Positions 44,495-57,135 of a stretch of DNA of 62,000 nucleotides are shown in pieces; the stretch's first letter is position 1, and each line of letters starts with the position of its first letter. The translations under genes and the position numbers were made by a program. Below the pieces are notes generated by a model, which did not search any database, was not told the DNA's origin, and saw nothing but the letters and a program-made list of their open reading frames with translations. Origin of the DNA: Branchiostoma floridae (lineage: Eukaryota; Chordata; Leptocardii; Amphioxiformes; Branchiostomatidae); the NCBI RefSeq assembly GCF_000003815.2, contig NC_049994.1:17022789-17084788 (forward strand). The letters are read 5' to 3'.

Positions 44495-47400
44495 TCAAGG
44501 AAACAACACGTGGCGTGGAAAGATAGTTACAGTATGGCCAAGTGTGCTAACCACCACCAGTTGTCCCTTCGGGCCTATAGCGATGTACGATGGGTTCTTC
44601 ATGTTAACGACAGTACGGACAAACTCCCCTTGGCCTGTGAACATGTCAACCCTGTTGTTCCCATAGCCAGTACTCGCTAAGAGGATGCGACCCAATGGGT
44701 CTACGAAGATACTCTGGTACGATGAATCCCTCCCGGATGATACTTTAAATTCTGATATCTTTTCTCCGAAGTGATTGTACACCTTAACACATTCGTGAAC
44801 GTCCACAAGCGCGACATTTCCTTCGCTGTCCAAGGCAACTCCGCAAATTGGAAAGATTCGTCTGCCCATTAGTACTTGAAAACTCCGAACGAGAGAGCCA
44901 TTTGGTTGGAAAATTCTAATTGTATCTCCATCTCCCAGTATAACTTTGTTGTTGCACACGTCTATGGCAATTTCGGGAAAAGATAATAATTTGTAGCGGA
45001 AGCCAAACGTCTTTAGAGGCGTCCCTGTCTTATTGTACAGTACGACTTGTCCTGCTGTTCTTACCCATGACCATGTACTACCCGCTACCCACAGGCGGCC
45101 AGGCTCCACGTCAATAGCAACAGTGCGGGGGGACATCTCATTTTCACCCGGCACTACCGTTGGGAAGTGGCGCAGATAGGTCCCAGTGATGCTGAAAACC
45201 TGGACTCGTTTGTTGTTTTTATCAGCGACAAATATCTCATTGTCAGCAGACACAGCCACCCCGGCGGGATATAACAATTTTCCCATTCCCCCTCCATACC
45301 CACCGAAGGTGATTATCTCCAACTTTTTGTCATGATTTTCTGCAAGAAATAATAAACCAGTAGAAGCAGTATGCTTGATACATTTACAACAATCAATTAC
45401 TCTACCCTTATTACTTCATTTATCTTTTATTTTCTGTCATTTTCTTTTTATCCAGGGCACCTAGATAAGCTTCGGAACCTGGTATTATAAAATGCTTAGA
45501 TTGTACCTCTTAGCTGACTTAGCTGTACATATCATCACTAGAAAAGCCTCTTGTTTCTACATGTCACCATTGTTATCTATACCAAAGTCTTTTATTTCTT
45601 TGTATGTTTACCATTTTTTCCGTATGCTACATGTTGCAATTAGCCAACGGGCAAGAACTTGCAAATAAACTTTCAATTAAAAATCAATTATAGAGTCTCA
45701 CGCCACAAATGTTCAAGTTAAACCCTTCATACCAACACTCTGGACGAAGTTTCAAGCTAGTCTCACCTTTAGGCTGTGAGCTGTTGGACACTAACGGCAG
45801 TATGGGGAAATACCTGCTACAGCGAGTCGGGCTAGAGGTAAATGTAGAAGCCACAGTCGTTGTCAGCTGTGGATAGATTTCTGCAATGGATGATAGAATC
45901 GTACCAGTAATGAGGATGATGGTTGTATTCTGGCGTACACAAAGCCTGAAAGGTCGGATGAATCGAGCTTCCTTAACTCCACTTAAGAAATAATACTCAG
46001 TTGGACAGTTCAATATCTTGACAATATCTAATGATACAGAGAGAAATTGTCAAAGGTTAACCCATGCATCATAACAACACACCCAGATGTGAAGTTCGTG
46101 CTAGGCTCACCTGAGCTGTTGGACACTGCCGGTGGTGTGGGGACAGAACTGTAGTAGCCAGTCGGACCAGAGGTAAAGGCAGTAGCAACAGTCGCATTCC
46201 ATTGAAGACAGTTATCTGCAATAGATTATAAAATACCATCAAGAATAGTTACCATTTTTATTTACAGACGAGGACAATGCGGTGCTGCACTCAGATTAGT
46301 AACTTATTTTAAGAGTGCAGACAAAAGGAAAGGAAAAGGTACTAGTAGTCATGTACCGCCGGCAGCTTCCCGACCGAAGATAGGTACCCAATTTTACACC
46401 AGGGTAGAGTGAGGAAGGTCGTGTTAAATGCCTTTTCAAGAGCACAGACGTCAGTGGTGAGTTTGGAACTCGGTGCAAAGCCCAACACCCTGCTAATTAC
46501 GTCACACACTAGCCAATAGTTCCATTTAGAACTGTTAACTCTTTACCTTAACCCTATTCAGACCGGAGGGGGGGGGGGGCTTTTGAGGCCAGTGCCAACT
46601 TTGATGTCTTAAAACGCCAGAACGGCTTAAGCCTACGTCACATTACCTAGGGGGCCCGCGCGGTGATGAATCTATCTAGGCCCCGGCCGGGCTCTGAAGC
46701 CGGGTAGACATCGGCTCTCGTAGTCACAAATGAATTTGTCTTCACGGATCCCGGTAGAGGCTCTGGGAGGGGGGGGGGGGGGATCCCCCGGGAATTCCGG
46801 CGGTTTTTGTCCATTAGTCGTATGCTTTACTTCGTATATCGCTCGTTGTCCGACAGGCACCCGTAAGCTGCCCTGGGGATGTCCCGGTTACCCCATAGGG
46901 GTCTGGCAGGGGGCAGGCCGGTTCATCCCGGGTAGATAACTATGGTTCCTGTCGTACGCCCCGCGAACCATGACCAGGCATTCTGTGGGCTATTTTCGGG
47001 CGATGTTATTTTTTTTTGGGGGGGGGGGGGTATATAAGTAATAGTTGGCTCGTCTTCGTTGACTTTTGCACGGCCGTACGGTGTGCTACACCTGTTGGAG
47101 CGGGAAATGCCACTGCACCTCAATCGACAGGCTGAGCATGCCCTTGTCCTTAGGTTCCATCTTTCTTCCTTTTGGCATGGTGCACTTTAGACACCTTTAC
47201 AACACGCGTACGTGGGGTGGGGTATTTCGTACCACCTGATCTCTAAGGTCTCAAAATTGACCTCGCCCCAGCTGGACACCGACGGGCGCCCTCTCGGTGT
47301 GTTCATAATTAGATTACGGGTTGGCTCGGGATGTTCCCCCCGCCGGGTCCTGGTTCATTTTAAGTCTGAGATAAGATGAACCAGGGCCCCGCACGAGACC

Positions 47401-50400
47401 AAAAATAACCCGGCAGCCGCTGGGAGACCCACAGGATCCCGACCGGAAGTGCCAAAAAATAGCCCTTGAATTACGCGCCCGGGTCCCTATGTGGAAATGT
47501 GACCATGGCCCAAATTGTCCTGTTTGATGCCCGAGGGACCCCGTCAGCGGCCCTGGCTGTGTTCCGGGATGACACAACGGATGCAATAGTTTTTAATGCA
47601 AGAAGGTTGGGCCTGTACCGCCGAGTACCGTCGGGGTGCCGGGTGGGTACCGGGCGGATACTGCAGGGGACCCTGTCGATGTGTTCACGATTAGTTGACG
47701 GCTTTCATTCGGCGTATTTTCCTGCCCGGGATCCGGTTGATTTTAACTCCGACTTAGAGTCAACCGGGGCCCCACCCGAGCCCCAAAATAGCCCGGCAGC
47801 CGCCGGGGGTCTCCCGGGGCCCCGCCCGAAAGTGCAACAAATCAGTCCCTAACATACCCGGCCGGGCCCCTTTGTGGAAATGTGCCGTTAGCATAACGCT
47901 AGAGCCACCAAATTAAGTGACTTTTCTTAGAATATTGTTGGCAACAATTTCACGAAGTTTGACAAATTTTCCATATTTTGTGTTGCCATGGCAACCGTTT
48001 GTTGACAGGCAGTTTTGCCAGAAATCGGTAATTTCGGTTATATCAGCATGTGGCAAGCAAGAACCACTCCTGTCGACGGTCAAGCGCAGGAAACTGAACT
48101 GGTTTGGCCACATATGTCGACACAACTCCCTCGCTAAGACCATACTACAAGGCACAGCAGCAGGAGGGAGGAAACTAGGTAGGCTAAGAAAGACGGGGCT
48201 GGACAATATCAAGACATGGACTGGCCTAAGCACTGAACAGCTCATCAGAGAGGCAGAGGACAGAGCAAGGTGGGCACGGATCACTGCTACTGGATGTCGG
48301 GGAGCCCCTACGACCACTGAGGTTACTGGCCGTGAGTGAGTGAGTGAGTATTTGCTATACTGCTGCTATTTTCTTACATGAATAAAATCTTATATTATTC
48401 AAAATATCTTTCATAATTAGATATGCATAAATTATGCTAATTTGATGACGTCATCAGCCCAAATCCAAGATGCATGGTGGACCGTATGGTCAGACCAAGA
48501 CTAAATAGCTTATTATTCCTTAGAATTCATAACTACCTGGTATTTTTTCATCAAAAACCATCTAAATGAATGTATTAAGTCTATTTCAATTGTCTTTTGT
48601 GATTATTTGCTGCAAAAAAAGTATTTTTGAAAATTCAAGGTGGTGGAAATAATATGGCGGAGCCCAACTGGTATCTTGCCTGACGTCATTTTATGACGTC
48701 ATTTTGACGTCATTGATGTAAATATTGGCAAAACAAGTCGTAACAAACATTATCATTCTGTAATCTGCACTTGCTGTTACATTTTTGTACCAAAACTTAA
48801 AGTTTTCTGAGAATACCCTTTTTCATGGGTCCGGCCAATACAATCAAAATTATGACGTCATAGGTACATCACATTACGTCATCGTAACGTCAAACGTCTT
48901 CTACTTGTCAGAAAGTACGTCTATATCATTTCCTAAAAGTTTGGTGGCCATAAAAAACGTCGCTCAAGAGTTATTAATAGGACTTAGAAGTGGAGGGCCT
49001 CAAAAGCTCCCCCCTCGGTCCAGAGATGACAAAAAAAAAACCGGTCTGAATAGGGTTAAACATTATTATTCTATCATTGAAAATTTAGTACATTTGTCAC
49101 AAAGACCTCTTAAGGATAGCACTATTGACAGGTGACAGTGATTATATCTCACCTCTGCGCTGTGAGCTGTTGGAGACACCTGGCGGTGTGGGGACAGAAC
49201 TGCAGCATCCGGGGGTACCAGGGGTAACGGTGGAACCCACCGTCGCTGTCGGCTGCAGATTAATTGAAACGAGAGCAGAATTAACTATATAAACTCAAAA
49301 GCTATGTCCCTGTCGACGAATTTTTGACACGGCGATAGGCAGCATGTCTCAATGGTGACACACGTGTGTGTGTGTGGGGGGGGGGGGTCACGTCACCTAT
49401 TGTTGTGTAAAAAAAACTTCTTTCAAAAACAAGAAAGCAAACGAAAACTAACAATTTTCGTTCAGTCACCTCACAAACGAAATTGATATTAAAAAAGAAA
49501 CACACATTATATCAAATAGTCATCCTTAATAGCCGTGATATCATATTAAAACCTGTTTTAACAACAAAGCAGCATCTTCTTTATCGACCTATTTTATAGT
49601 CTAATCAAAACTGCTTATGGCATCTAATATCGTGAAATCTATTGTGTTTGAGAAACAAAATTGAATAACTTGCTAGGTAAGTCATCATATCAAGAGCATC
49701 CCATAAAAGTTAAATGTTCCAGACTTAAATGAAACAAAAGCTAATCAAAGTAATGGTAACAAAGCCATATCAAGACAGAAGGATACCTCTGGTGGGTCGA
49801 TATTGAAAAATAACCAGAGAAAGACTCCACCAACGATGCATGAGACAAGGACCGTCACAACTGAGCACACCATTAGGCGAGAACATTCTGAAAAAAGTGC
49901 ACATTGCAGCGATTGAATTGAAAGCAAATTAATTGGGTATGGTGTTGAGGAAGGAAAATCACTTTAAAAGACATATGATGAAGAACTAATGACAAAGGGA
50001 ACTGACTAATATTTCTTTCCAGAAGTTGAATATCTAGACCTTGCCTGGAAGTGAATTTGACATAGCTTCACAAACAGCCTGGTTACTAGTACCCGAAATA
50101 TGCTGATACAGCCAAAATGAAGGTATACTGTGAATAATTTGTTTCCATTTGTGTGGAATACTGCAAGCTGTATAATTCAATTGTAATCATAATTTTCACT
50201 GTAATTTTTCAGCGTAATGTTTTAAAATCCAAACATGTTCAACTACTGACAAAAAACTAAGTTATCCTAATCTTGTCAGAACCCTCGAAATCAGTAATGA
50301 TTAAAACAACTTCAACATTTTCCTTTTCATTGAAATAACTTAGTGTGAGCCATGTTTTGCTTTTTTTAAATTAAGTGGCCCGGAAAGTAACCAAATTCTA

Positions 50401-51544
50401 AGAAACTTAGACGCATCTTACCGCAAGCTGCAGGATGCTGAGCGTTTGGCACGTACATCGGATTTTGATTAAGCGCATTCGGGACATGTTGCCTTTCCTC
50501 ACTGACAAGATCAGGAGGATTTCCGGCACTGCCCGATGGGTTGGTCATGACATCATTTTTTATGCTATCAGAGGCCGCTGGCCCACAGTCGGGTGTCCCG
50601 ATAGGAGGTTCCTCGTCTTTCTGGTATCCAACAGCATATGGTTGGATGTAGGGGTCGCTATCATTGTTCGCTGACTCGACGATTTCTTCTTGGTATTCAA
50701 CAGCATCGGGCTGAATGGCATCACAGCTAGCTGACTCGACGACAGTTCTTTTAAAAGGTTTAAGACACCTAACGGCATATGGCCGGAGGCAAGGACTTCT
50801 CTCAATGTTTGCTATCTTAGCGGCACTTCCCTCATCACCACCTTGCCGTTGTGGAGATGCATACGGCTGAAGGCGCTGATTGCCATCATTGTTAGCTGAC
50901 ATAAAAGTGACTTCATCTTCTTGCTGACATATATCAGCTGATGGCTGAGTGCAGGGGTTGCCATCACTGACGTTTGGCTCTGTGATGCTTTGCAGGTACA
51001 TCGGATTAGGGTTAACTTCGTTTGGAGGAGGGCCCACGGTGCTTTGTCTATACATCGGGTTCGGAGTAACGTCGTTTGGAGGAGGGCCCACGGTGCTTTG
51101 TGTGTACATCGGGTTTGGATCCCTGGTTTCTGTGTGCGCGGTACTATCATTTCTTATGACAACTGAAGCATCAGAATCATTCTCAGATGCGCCACACCCT
51201 TCCAAGTTCATGTCGTCATCGTGGCTACTGTTGGACGCTACTTCTGTGGCTACTGTTTTCGTCTCTTCCAAACTCGTCTTCATGTATATACTGTGATCCT
51301 TGCATATGTATGCAATAGCGTACGTGTCAAAATCACCAGGGCTGATACCGACGGTTTGTCTGTTCTCAGCTGCAGCATCGCTCTTGATAGACAGTTGTTC
51401 ATCAGGGATGTGGAGATCGAAATCTTCGTCGGGTTGTCTGGGGAGAGGTTGCACAGCTTCTGTGCCTGGTTTTGTTATACTGTCGCTTAAGAGTTCTTTT
51501 CTGACGACATTTGGCATGGTGTCGGAATAGCAGTCTTCGTCCAT
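44495..51544 (-). CDS. Copy D: intact NPxY-tail / single-pass / stalk / NHL propeller membrane protein (795 aa)
   Basis: Exons 5' to 3': 51544-50422, 49887-49787, 49252-49153, 46215-46111, 45880-45767, 45339-44495; 2388 nt in total, 796 codons including stop, all junctions in frame. Residues 1-374 are a polar tail with HIPDEQLS (45-52), DTYAIAYICKDHSIY (73-87), NPMY at Tyr 147, 165 and 183 (18-aa steps) and 364, and RPYAVRC/QPYAVGYQ repeats (254-308). The helix is at about 380-400 (MVCSVVTVLVSCIVGGVFLW). The stalk, about 408-514, has three units. The NHL domain, about 515-795, has six blades, for example GVAVSADNEIFVADKNNKRV and EIAIDVCNNKVILGDGDT. There is no signal peptide, so the helix should act as a signal anchor with the N-terminus inside. 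NPxY motifs in other receptors bind PTB-domain and endocytic adaptors. I infer a similar role; the ligand is unknown. Confidence 0.88.
46300..46515 (-). mobile_element. tRNA-derived SINE in an intron of copy D
   Basis: Same element as in copies B, C and E at the same intron. The A- and B-box parts are partly decayed (GTGTGACGTAATTAGCAG, GGGCTTTGCACCGAG...). A piggyBac-like element inserted just beside it at 46552. Confidence 0.65.
46633..47895. mobile_element. GC-rich insertion with ~370-bp direct repeats, nested in the piggyBac-like element
   Basis: Base composition changes sharply to GC-rich compared with the host element. Two direct repeat units, about 47281-47510 and 47650-47890, share GTGTTCA(T/C)(A/G)ATTAG, CCCGGCAGCCGC(T/C)GGG and TATGTGGAAATGTG/TTTGTGGAAATGTG. 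Each holds a hairpin: GGTTCAT/ATGAACC in the first, GGTTGA/TCAACC in the second. G runs occur at 46770-46782 and 47020-47032. No transposase or known RNA is recognised. The class is unknown. Confidence 0.6.
48045..48350 (+). mobile_element. LINE 3' end fragment with (GTGA)n tail
   Basis: The frame to 48339 encodes a LINE C-terminus: KRRKLNWFGHICRHNSLAK, GRLRKTGLDNIKTWTGLS and RARWARITATG, then a stop followed by GTGAGTGAGTGAGTGAGT. It is inserted between sequences that are continuous in element 1. It is about 300 bp, strongly 5' truncated. Confidence 0.85.
49338..49395. repeat. Low-complexity (GT)n and G run in an intron of copy D
   Basis: CACACGTGTGTGTGTGTG is followed by a run of about 12 G at 49376-49387. 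It lies in intron 2, beside sequence shared with the other copies. Confidence 0.85.
50422..51544 (-). CDS. Copy D exon 1: NPMY/PYAV tail
   Basis: 1123 nt, ATG in good context (GAGCCATGG), donor TGCG|gtaaga, phase 1. It has three NPMY repeats in the tandem block, one fewer than E, and lacks the unit found as PYLMYTQ in copy C. Repeat number is thus the main length difference between tails. Confidence 0.9.
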
Positions 51545-53000
51545 GGCTCAGACACTTGACGATACTAACTTATGTGATGTAAGGATGTGGTATCTGCCTG
51601 TCACATCAAACAGCCCCAGTTCTGTGGTCTTTTTCCAAAGTGTCAAAACTTTCCGTTACTCAACGTCTCTTACTTTCACTTCATTGATTATCACGCGCGC
51701 CGTGCACATGAATCCTATATGGCTATGTGCACAGTACAGTATGAGTTTCACCGCCCACTGAAAACAAATTCAAGCTCTCTGTCGTTAACGGGTAGACAAA
51801 AACAATTCATCTCTATGTAGATGAAGCAGCCCACGAGTCATCTGACGATACCAGACAATCCAACATCAAGATCAGAAGTACTTGTTGTGCTGACATTTTG
51901 TTCTTTCTTTCAACAAACTGATATTATGTTACAAGTTTCTTGACTAACTTGAGGTTGTGCAAAAAAATTAAGTTCCCATTATTTTTGCGTGAAAGTATAT
52001 GTTAGTCGAGAACATCTAGTTAATGATGGAACATTGGCCGGTTGGATGCGATTATGATTATAGTGTTGTTGAAACAATGGTATATAGGTTTGTAAATTTA
52101 TTTGTGGTCCTACAGAAGATCAGATACATCTACATGGCGTTAACAATTTGTACCATTGATTCATTCATGAAGGGAAAACAGAATGTACGTGCCCCAAGAA
52201 TAGTACATAATTCAATGTGTTTCTACTGCGTATTGGTAAGAACAAATTTCCTATAAATTGGCATCTTATAAACAGGAACATTATCTTAAAGTTGTCATTT
52301 GTTCTAAGTGAGAGAATCTATCTGCAACGAGAAGAACAGATATTGTGCTTTTTTGTACTTACGGTGAGGCTTCGAATTCTGGAATCGGCCCGCACTCAGC
52401 AGTACAACTGGTCTTGAGACTCGCTCAGGGCCGAGACGTCATATGTGTAGGCGTCCAAAGATATTGCATAAACAAATTGGGTATAGAATATTGTGCACAA
52501 AAAGGGCACATTCTAATGGTCACAAGACTTGACGATACGTTTATGATAATAACGATAATAATATAATAGTTAGATGAAACATTTACAAACGTAATAAAGG
52601 CGGTTTCGTGTAGACAAATACAAAATATGTCTCTATAAATTGAGACCTCACATTACGTTGAGCTTCCCTCCCCTGGGAATGAGTAAAGTAGACCCGCCCA
52701 ACTTCTTCGTCTGTAGACGTGGGATGAAGTTTGGGAGTTGCTGGGATTTATACATATTCATGTAACGTTATGGTTCAACTTCATGTAGACACCCACGTAC
52801 TTTCCATAGACTACATGATGTAGAACTAAATTGCGTGGGTAGCTTGTTGCTATGGTAAGTCAATCCAGTTTCTTGTTGTTTAGCTATAGTGTTGCAAGAC
52901 TCTTTCTCTGATGGACAGAGTTGCTATCAGGTCAGATTCCCATCAAACCTGTTGATAAGAGAATGAATTATCCTAGAGTAAGTTAAGATCTTTCTCACAT
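51545..53000 (-). promoter_or_regulatory. 5' flank of copy D (putative promoter/5'UTR)
   Basis: Very similar to 40080-40345 and 41450-42400 in front of copy C and to 61674-62000 before E: CAGTTCTGTGGTCTTTTTCC, CACCGCCCACTGAAAACA, CTCGCTCAGGGCCGAGACGT. The compact form, without the extra 900 bp seen in front of C, is probably ancestral. Confidence 0.5.
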
Positions 53001-55130
53001 CTTAAAGATGATGGTGTCTATCTCCGGTTCTATAGACCTTGGGCGATAGAGTTAGGCAGGCAATACGATTCAAAAGGGGAATTATTCCACATAGTTCTAG
53101 TCTACATTTGGATTATTTTGACAGATTTCATATGGACAAAGAGGTATCATATTTCGCAAGTATATCGTGTTTAACCGTATGTGGACCCTTTGGAACATAT
53201 TAGTATGCCTAAATGTAGTATATTGGCCAAACAGCCATTTCTCACCAAAAACGTCCTACATTGAGTCTGTTTTTATGTGTTACGACTTATTTTTTAATGG
53301 AATGGCCCATTGCAGTGAAATTCGTACCAGAAATTTCTGTGTAGGTTTTGAAGGTTTCCCATCCCTGTGGGTCGAGGACTATGGTGACATCCGGCTCTCT
53401 CATTCCCTCTTGTCGCTGGCATTTCATCCGACTTTATATCTCTGTGTATATATATAGAGAGAGATTATTAAAAAGCCACTTATTTCTTTAGAATTGTCTA
53501 CATTTTTATTCACATTTCTCATAACACTCATCAGACACAGTCAACACAATTTGAAAGCTTAACACTAGGATAGATCTATATCATTTTTGTAACTGAGGGT
53601 TTCGAAGGTTGCTCGCAAATATCCCATATCCCAGACGGAAAGTCAATGCTGATTCATCCTCGAATTTCATCATCATGGAACAATCTTCCTCTCAATTTCT
53701 TTTCTGGTTATTAAACTTTATGATTTATACTCAAAACCATTTGCCTTCAGATTATAATCAGTGTGACCCAAAACATATAAGTAGCTTAGGCAACGTATTG
53801 TGTCGTGATCGAAAAGTAAATAAAAATGTAAATAACCTTTGATTTCACACCTAGTATTGACAAATAATATAAAAATGAAATACTTAACCCTAAACACCCG
53901 ATACTGCAATATACATTACATATTGCATATTACAAATACATTACATTACGTTACATAAGCGTAAAACAACGTAAACACCATTTCTCACTGTGGTAATAAG
54001 GCCATGTTGATTTGATTATATGGATGACATCCTCTGGGAACTCCGGAACTGATGCGAGCGAGCGAATAAAAAAAAAGTTTGGCCAAAAAAAAAGTTGACT
54101 TCAGTATGAAATCTAAGTGGTCAGGAAGGTTGAACATAGGACTAAAAACACATAGTATGATATACGAACAGTTAGGTGTAGGGACAAGTACATCGTACAG
54201 GTGCAAAACGTTTTTTTCTTCTTCTTGGACCGATCCGAAAAAAAAAGACCTGAAAAAAATCAGTGGAACCGGTTTAGCCAATTAGACAATGGACACACTA
54301 TGTCAGCAAGCGTTTGGGGTCTTACCGGGCTAAGAAGACAACAAGGGCGAAGTCGAGTAGAGTTTATAGTCATTTGCACCAAGTTTCTACAGTCAAAGGT
54401 ACAGAAACTTGATTACTTGGAGATGGGATTTTAAAACGCCAGTGGGAGTCAGAAAATCCACCAAACAGATTCCTTTGTAGCAAAATTCACCAATTATCAT
54501 TCTTTTGAGTATAGGAAATTCTCAAGTTTCCACAGACAATCAGGTTCAGGTCCGGATCTGGACATGATCCTCTGGACCTGAACGGAAACTGTACCTAAAT
54601 TTTCTGTACTGGTACCTACCCCTACCGACAATAGATTTTTTTAACATCTTATTCTTTGACTTCAGATTTATTTTGGCATTCTATGGCATTAGTTAGCTGT
54701 TTTCTGATACTTTTTTTCCAATCTACGGCATACATGTGCTCATTTTACAGCTGCTTTGCACAATTTACTGTGTGGTTTTTTTTTTGGAAATGGCCGAAAA
54801 TTGGTGCGAGCGCGGATGTCATCCATATAATCAAATCAACATGGCCTAAACAGAAATAAATCAATAAATTTAACCCTGCGGATGTACAAAGCAATCACTA
54901 CTTCATCAAATCATCAATTCCAAACTTGGTTCACTCTAGAATTCTTAATTCTTTCTTTCAATGTGGAGACGAAAAATCGCAGACCGACTTTCTTTAGCAA
55001 TCAATGATTCAATTCTATACTTAATTCATACAGCTCAGGACTGTAACGAGTCCGTAATACTAGATGGATACAAGCCATAACTGGTTTCTCCTTACATCCG
55101 TCTAATGTCATGACAGTGAATCATGTGTAT
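53001..55130 (-). repeat. Block X, copy 4, interrupted by a TIR element
   Basis: Minus-strand counterpart of 29161-30350, located 3' of copy E. The part 53460-53999 and the part 54870-55130 are the two halves, recognisable by GTAAACACCATTTCTCACTG on one side and TTTAACCCTGCGGATGTAC on the other. 53050-53450 is diverged, with no exon recognised. Confidence 0.7.
54000..54846. mobile_element. Element with perfect 33-bp terminal inverted repeats
   Basis: GGCCATGTTGATTTGATTAT... at 54000-54032 is the exact reverse complement of 54814-54846. It interrupts block X, which is continuous at 33300-33340. The interior has A runs and short open frames without recognisable transposase. A further ~20 bp (AACAGAAATAAATCAATAAA) lies between its right end and block X. 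Confidence 0.8.
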
Positions 55131-55134
55131 GCTA

Positions 55135-57135
55135 GTAACAACCTCTGTATAAGGACCACCTAACCACCGGTGTACAGTCAAACCTGTACAAGAGACCACC
55201 TCTACATAAGAAACACCATACTAATGAAATACAGTCAACGTTAACCCTAGTTCATGCACATGGCCAATGATATAAAGCCAAACCTGTGACCACTTTTATA
55301 TAATGACCACCTGGCTATTGGCAGTCAAACCTGACCTATTGAGCACTTCTACACAAGGAACACCTGACCTTTGATATACAGTCAAACCTCTACAAGACAC
55401 CACCTCTACATGATGATCACTTGGTTCATTGATATAAAGTTAAACCTCTATAAGAGACCACCTCTATATGATGACCACCTGGTCTTTGATATACAGTCAA
55501 AACTGCACAAGTGATCTCCTCTACATAAGGTCCGACTGTCTATTCATATACAACCAAACCTTCACTAGTGACCACTTCTACATAAAGACCACGCACATGG
55601 CCAATGATATGAAGCCAAACCTGTAATAGTGACCTCTTTTACATATAGAACCACTTGGATATTGATGAACAGTCAAACCTGTACTAGTGACCACTTTTAC
55701 ATATAAGGATCACCTGCTGGCTATTGATATACACTCAAACTTGAACTAGTGGCCATCTTTACATCATGACCACCTGGTCTTTGATATACAGTTAAAGTTG
55801 TACAATTGACTACGTAAGGACCACATGGTCATTGATATACAGTTTAAATTGTACAAGGGACTACCCCTACGTAAGGACCACCTGGTCATCGATATACAAC
55901 TAAATCTGCACTAGTCAGCACTTCTACATAAAGAAAACGTACATGGCCAATAATATAAAGTCAGACCTGTACTAGTGACCACTTCTATATATAAGGATCA
56001 CCTGGACATTGATATACAGTCAAACTAGAACTAGTGACTACCTCTACTAAAGGACCACCTGGGCGTTGAAATACAGTAAACGATTGTACATGTACATGGC
56101 CAATGATACGAAGACTACCTGGCTATTGACATGAGCACTTCTACATAAAACAACTTGGTCTTTGATATACAGCCAAACCACCACAAGAGATCTCCTCTAC
56201 ATAAGGACCACCTGACTATTGTTCAACAGTCAAACCTGCACAAGTGACCGTTTCTACATAAAGACCACGCACATGGCCAAAGATACAAAGCCAAACCTGT
56301 AAAAGTGACCGCTTTAACATATATGACCACCTGTCTATTGATATACAGTCAAACCTGTACTAGTGATCACCTCTTCATATAAGGATCACCTGGCTATTGA
56401 TATACAGTCAAAATTGAATTAGTGACCGTCTTTACATACAGACCACATAACCATCAATATTCAGTCAAACCTGTAGAAGTGACCACCTCTACATAAGGAC
56501 CACCTAGCCATTGATATAGTCAGACCTGTACTAATGAACACCTCTTCATATAGAGATCACCTGGCTATTGGTATATATACAGTCAAACTTGAACTAGTGA
56601 CCGTCTCTACATACATACAGACCACATGAACATCGATATACAGTCAAACCTGTCCTAATGACGACCTCTTCTAAAGGACCACATGGCGGTTGAAATACAG
56701 TCAACCCTGGTACATGCACATGGACTATGATATAAAGTGAAACCTGCACAAGTGACCACCTCTACATAAGGACCACGCACATTTCCAATGATTTAGATCC
56801 AAACCTGTACAGGAGACTACCTCTACATAAGACCACTTGACTACTTATATACAGTCAAACCTGCACAAGTGACCACCTGTACATAAGGACCACCTGGCCT
56901 GATATACACTCCAACCGGTAAAGTCACCAGCTCTTCAAGAGGACCACACACATGGCCAATGACATACAGCCAAATCTGTACAAGTGGCCATAAGGACCAC
57001 CTGGTCATTAATATACAATAACACCTGTACAAGTGACCTGTTATACATATAGGAGCACCTGGCCATTGACATGCAGTCAGACCGGTACAATGCATAACCA
57101 CATGCATAAATACAATGCATAAAGACCGCCTGGTT
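55135..57135 (-). repeat. 57-bp minisatellite, array 5 (~2 kb, degenerate)
   Basis: About 34 degenerate units with the consensus of array 3. Several units carry an inserted CACGCACATGGCCAATGATA variant, also found in array 4. It lies 3' of copy E. Confidence 0.92.

Larger units (their letters stand above)
46552..49055. mobile_element. piggyBac-like non-autonomous element 2 (2504 bp) with nested insertions
   Basis: Flanked by TTAA at 46548-46551 and 49056-49059, with ends CCCTATTCAGACCGG and CCGGTCTGAATAGGG. Its body matches element 1 in reverse orientation, for example TTGTTGGCAACAATTT and CATGGCAACCGTTTG. It carries two insertions: a GC-rich segment at about 46633-47895 and a LINE tail at about 48045-48350. 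It lies in an intron of copy D between two stalk exons. Confidence 0.88.

Noticed and set aside
47020-47060. TATATAAG at 47033 as a core promoter of an RNA or protein gene
   Set aside because: No recognisable gene follows; it lies in the unknown GC-rich insertion after a G run.
51221-51530. Plus-strand frames opposite exon 1 of copies C, D and E
   Set aside because: They are antisense shadows of the tail exon; conservation follows the minus-strand frame (NPMY spacing and phase).
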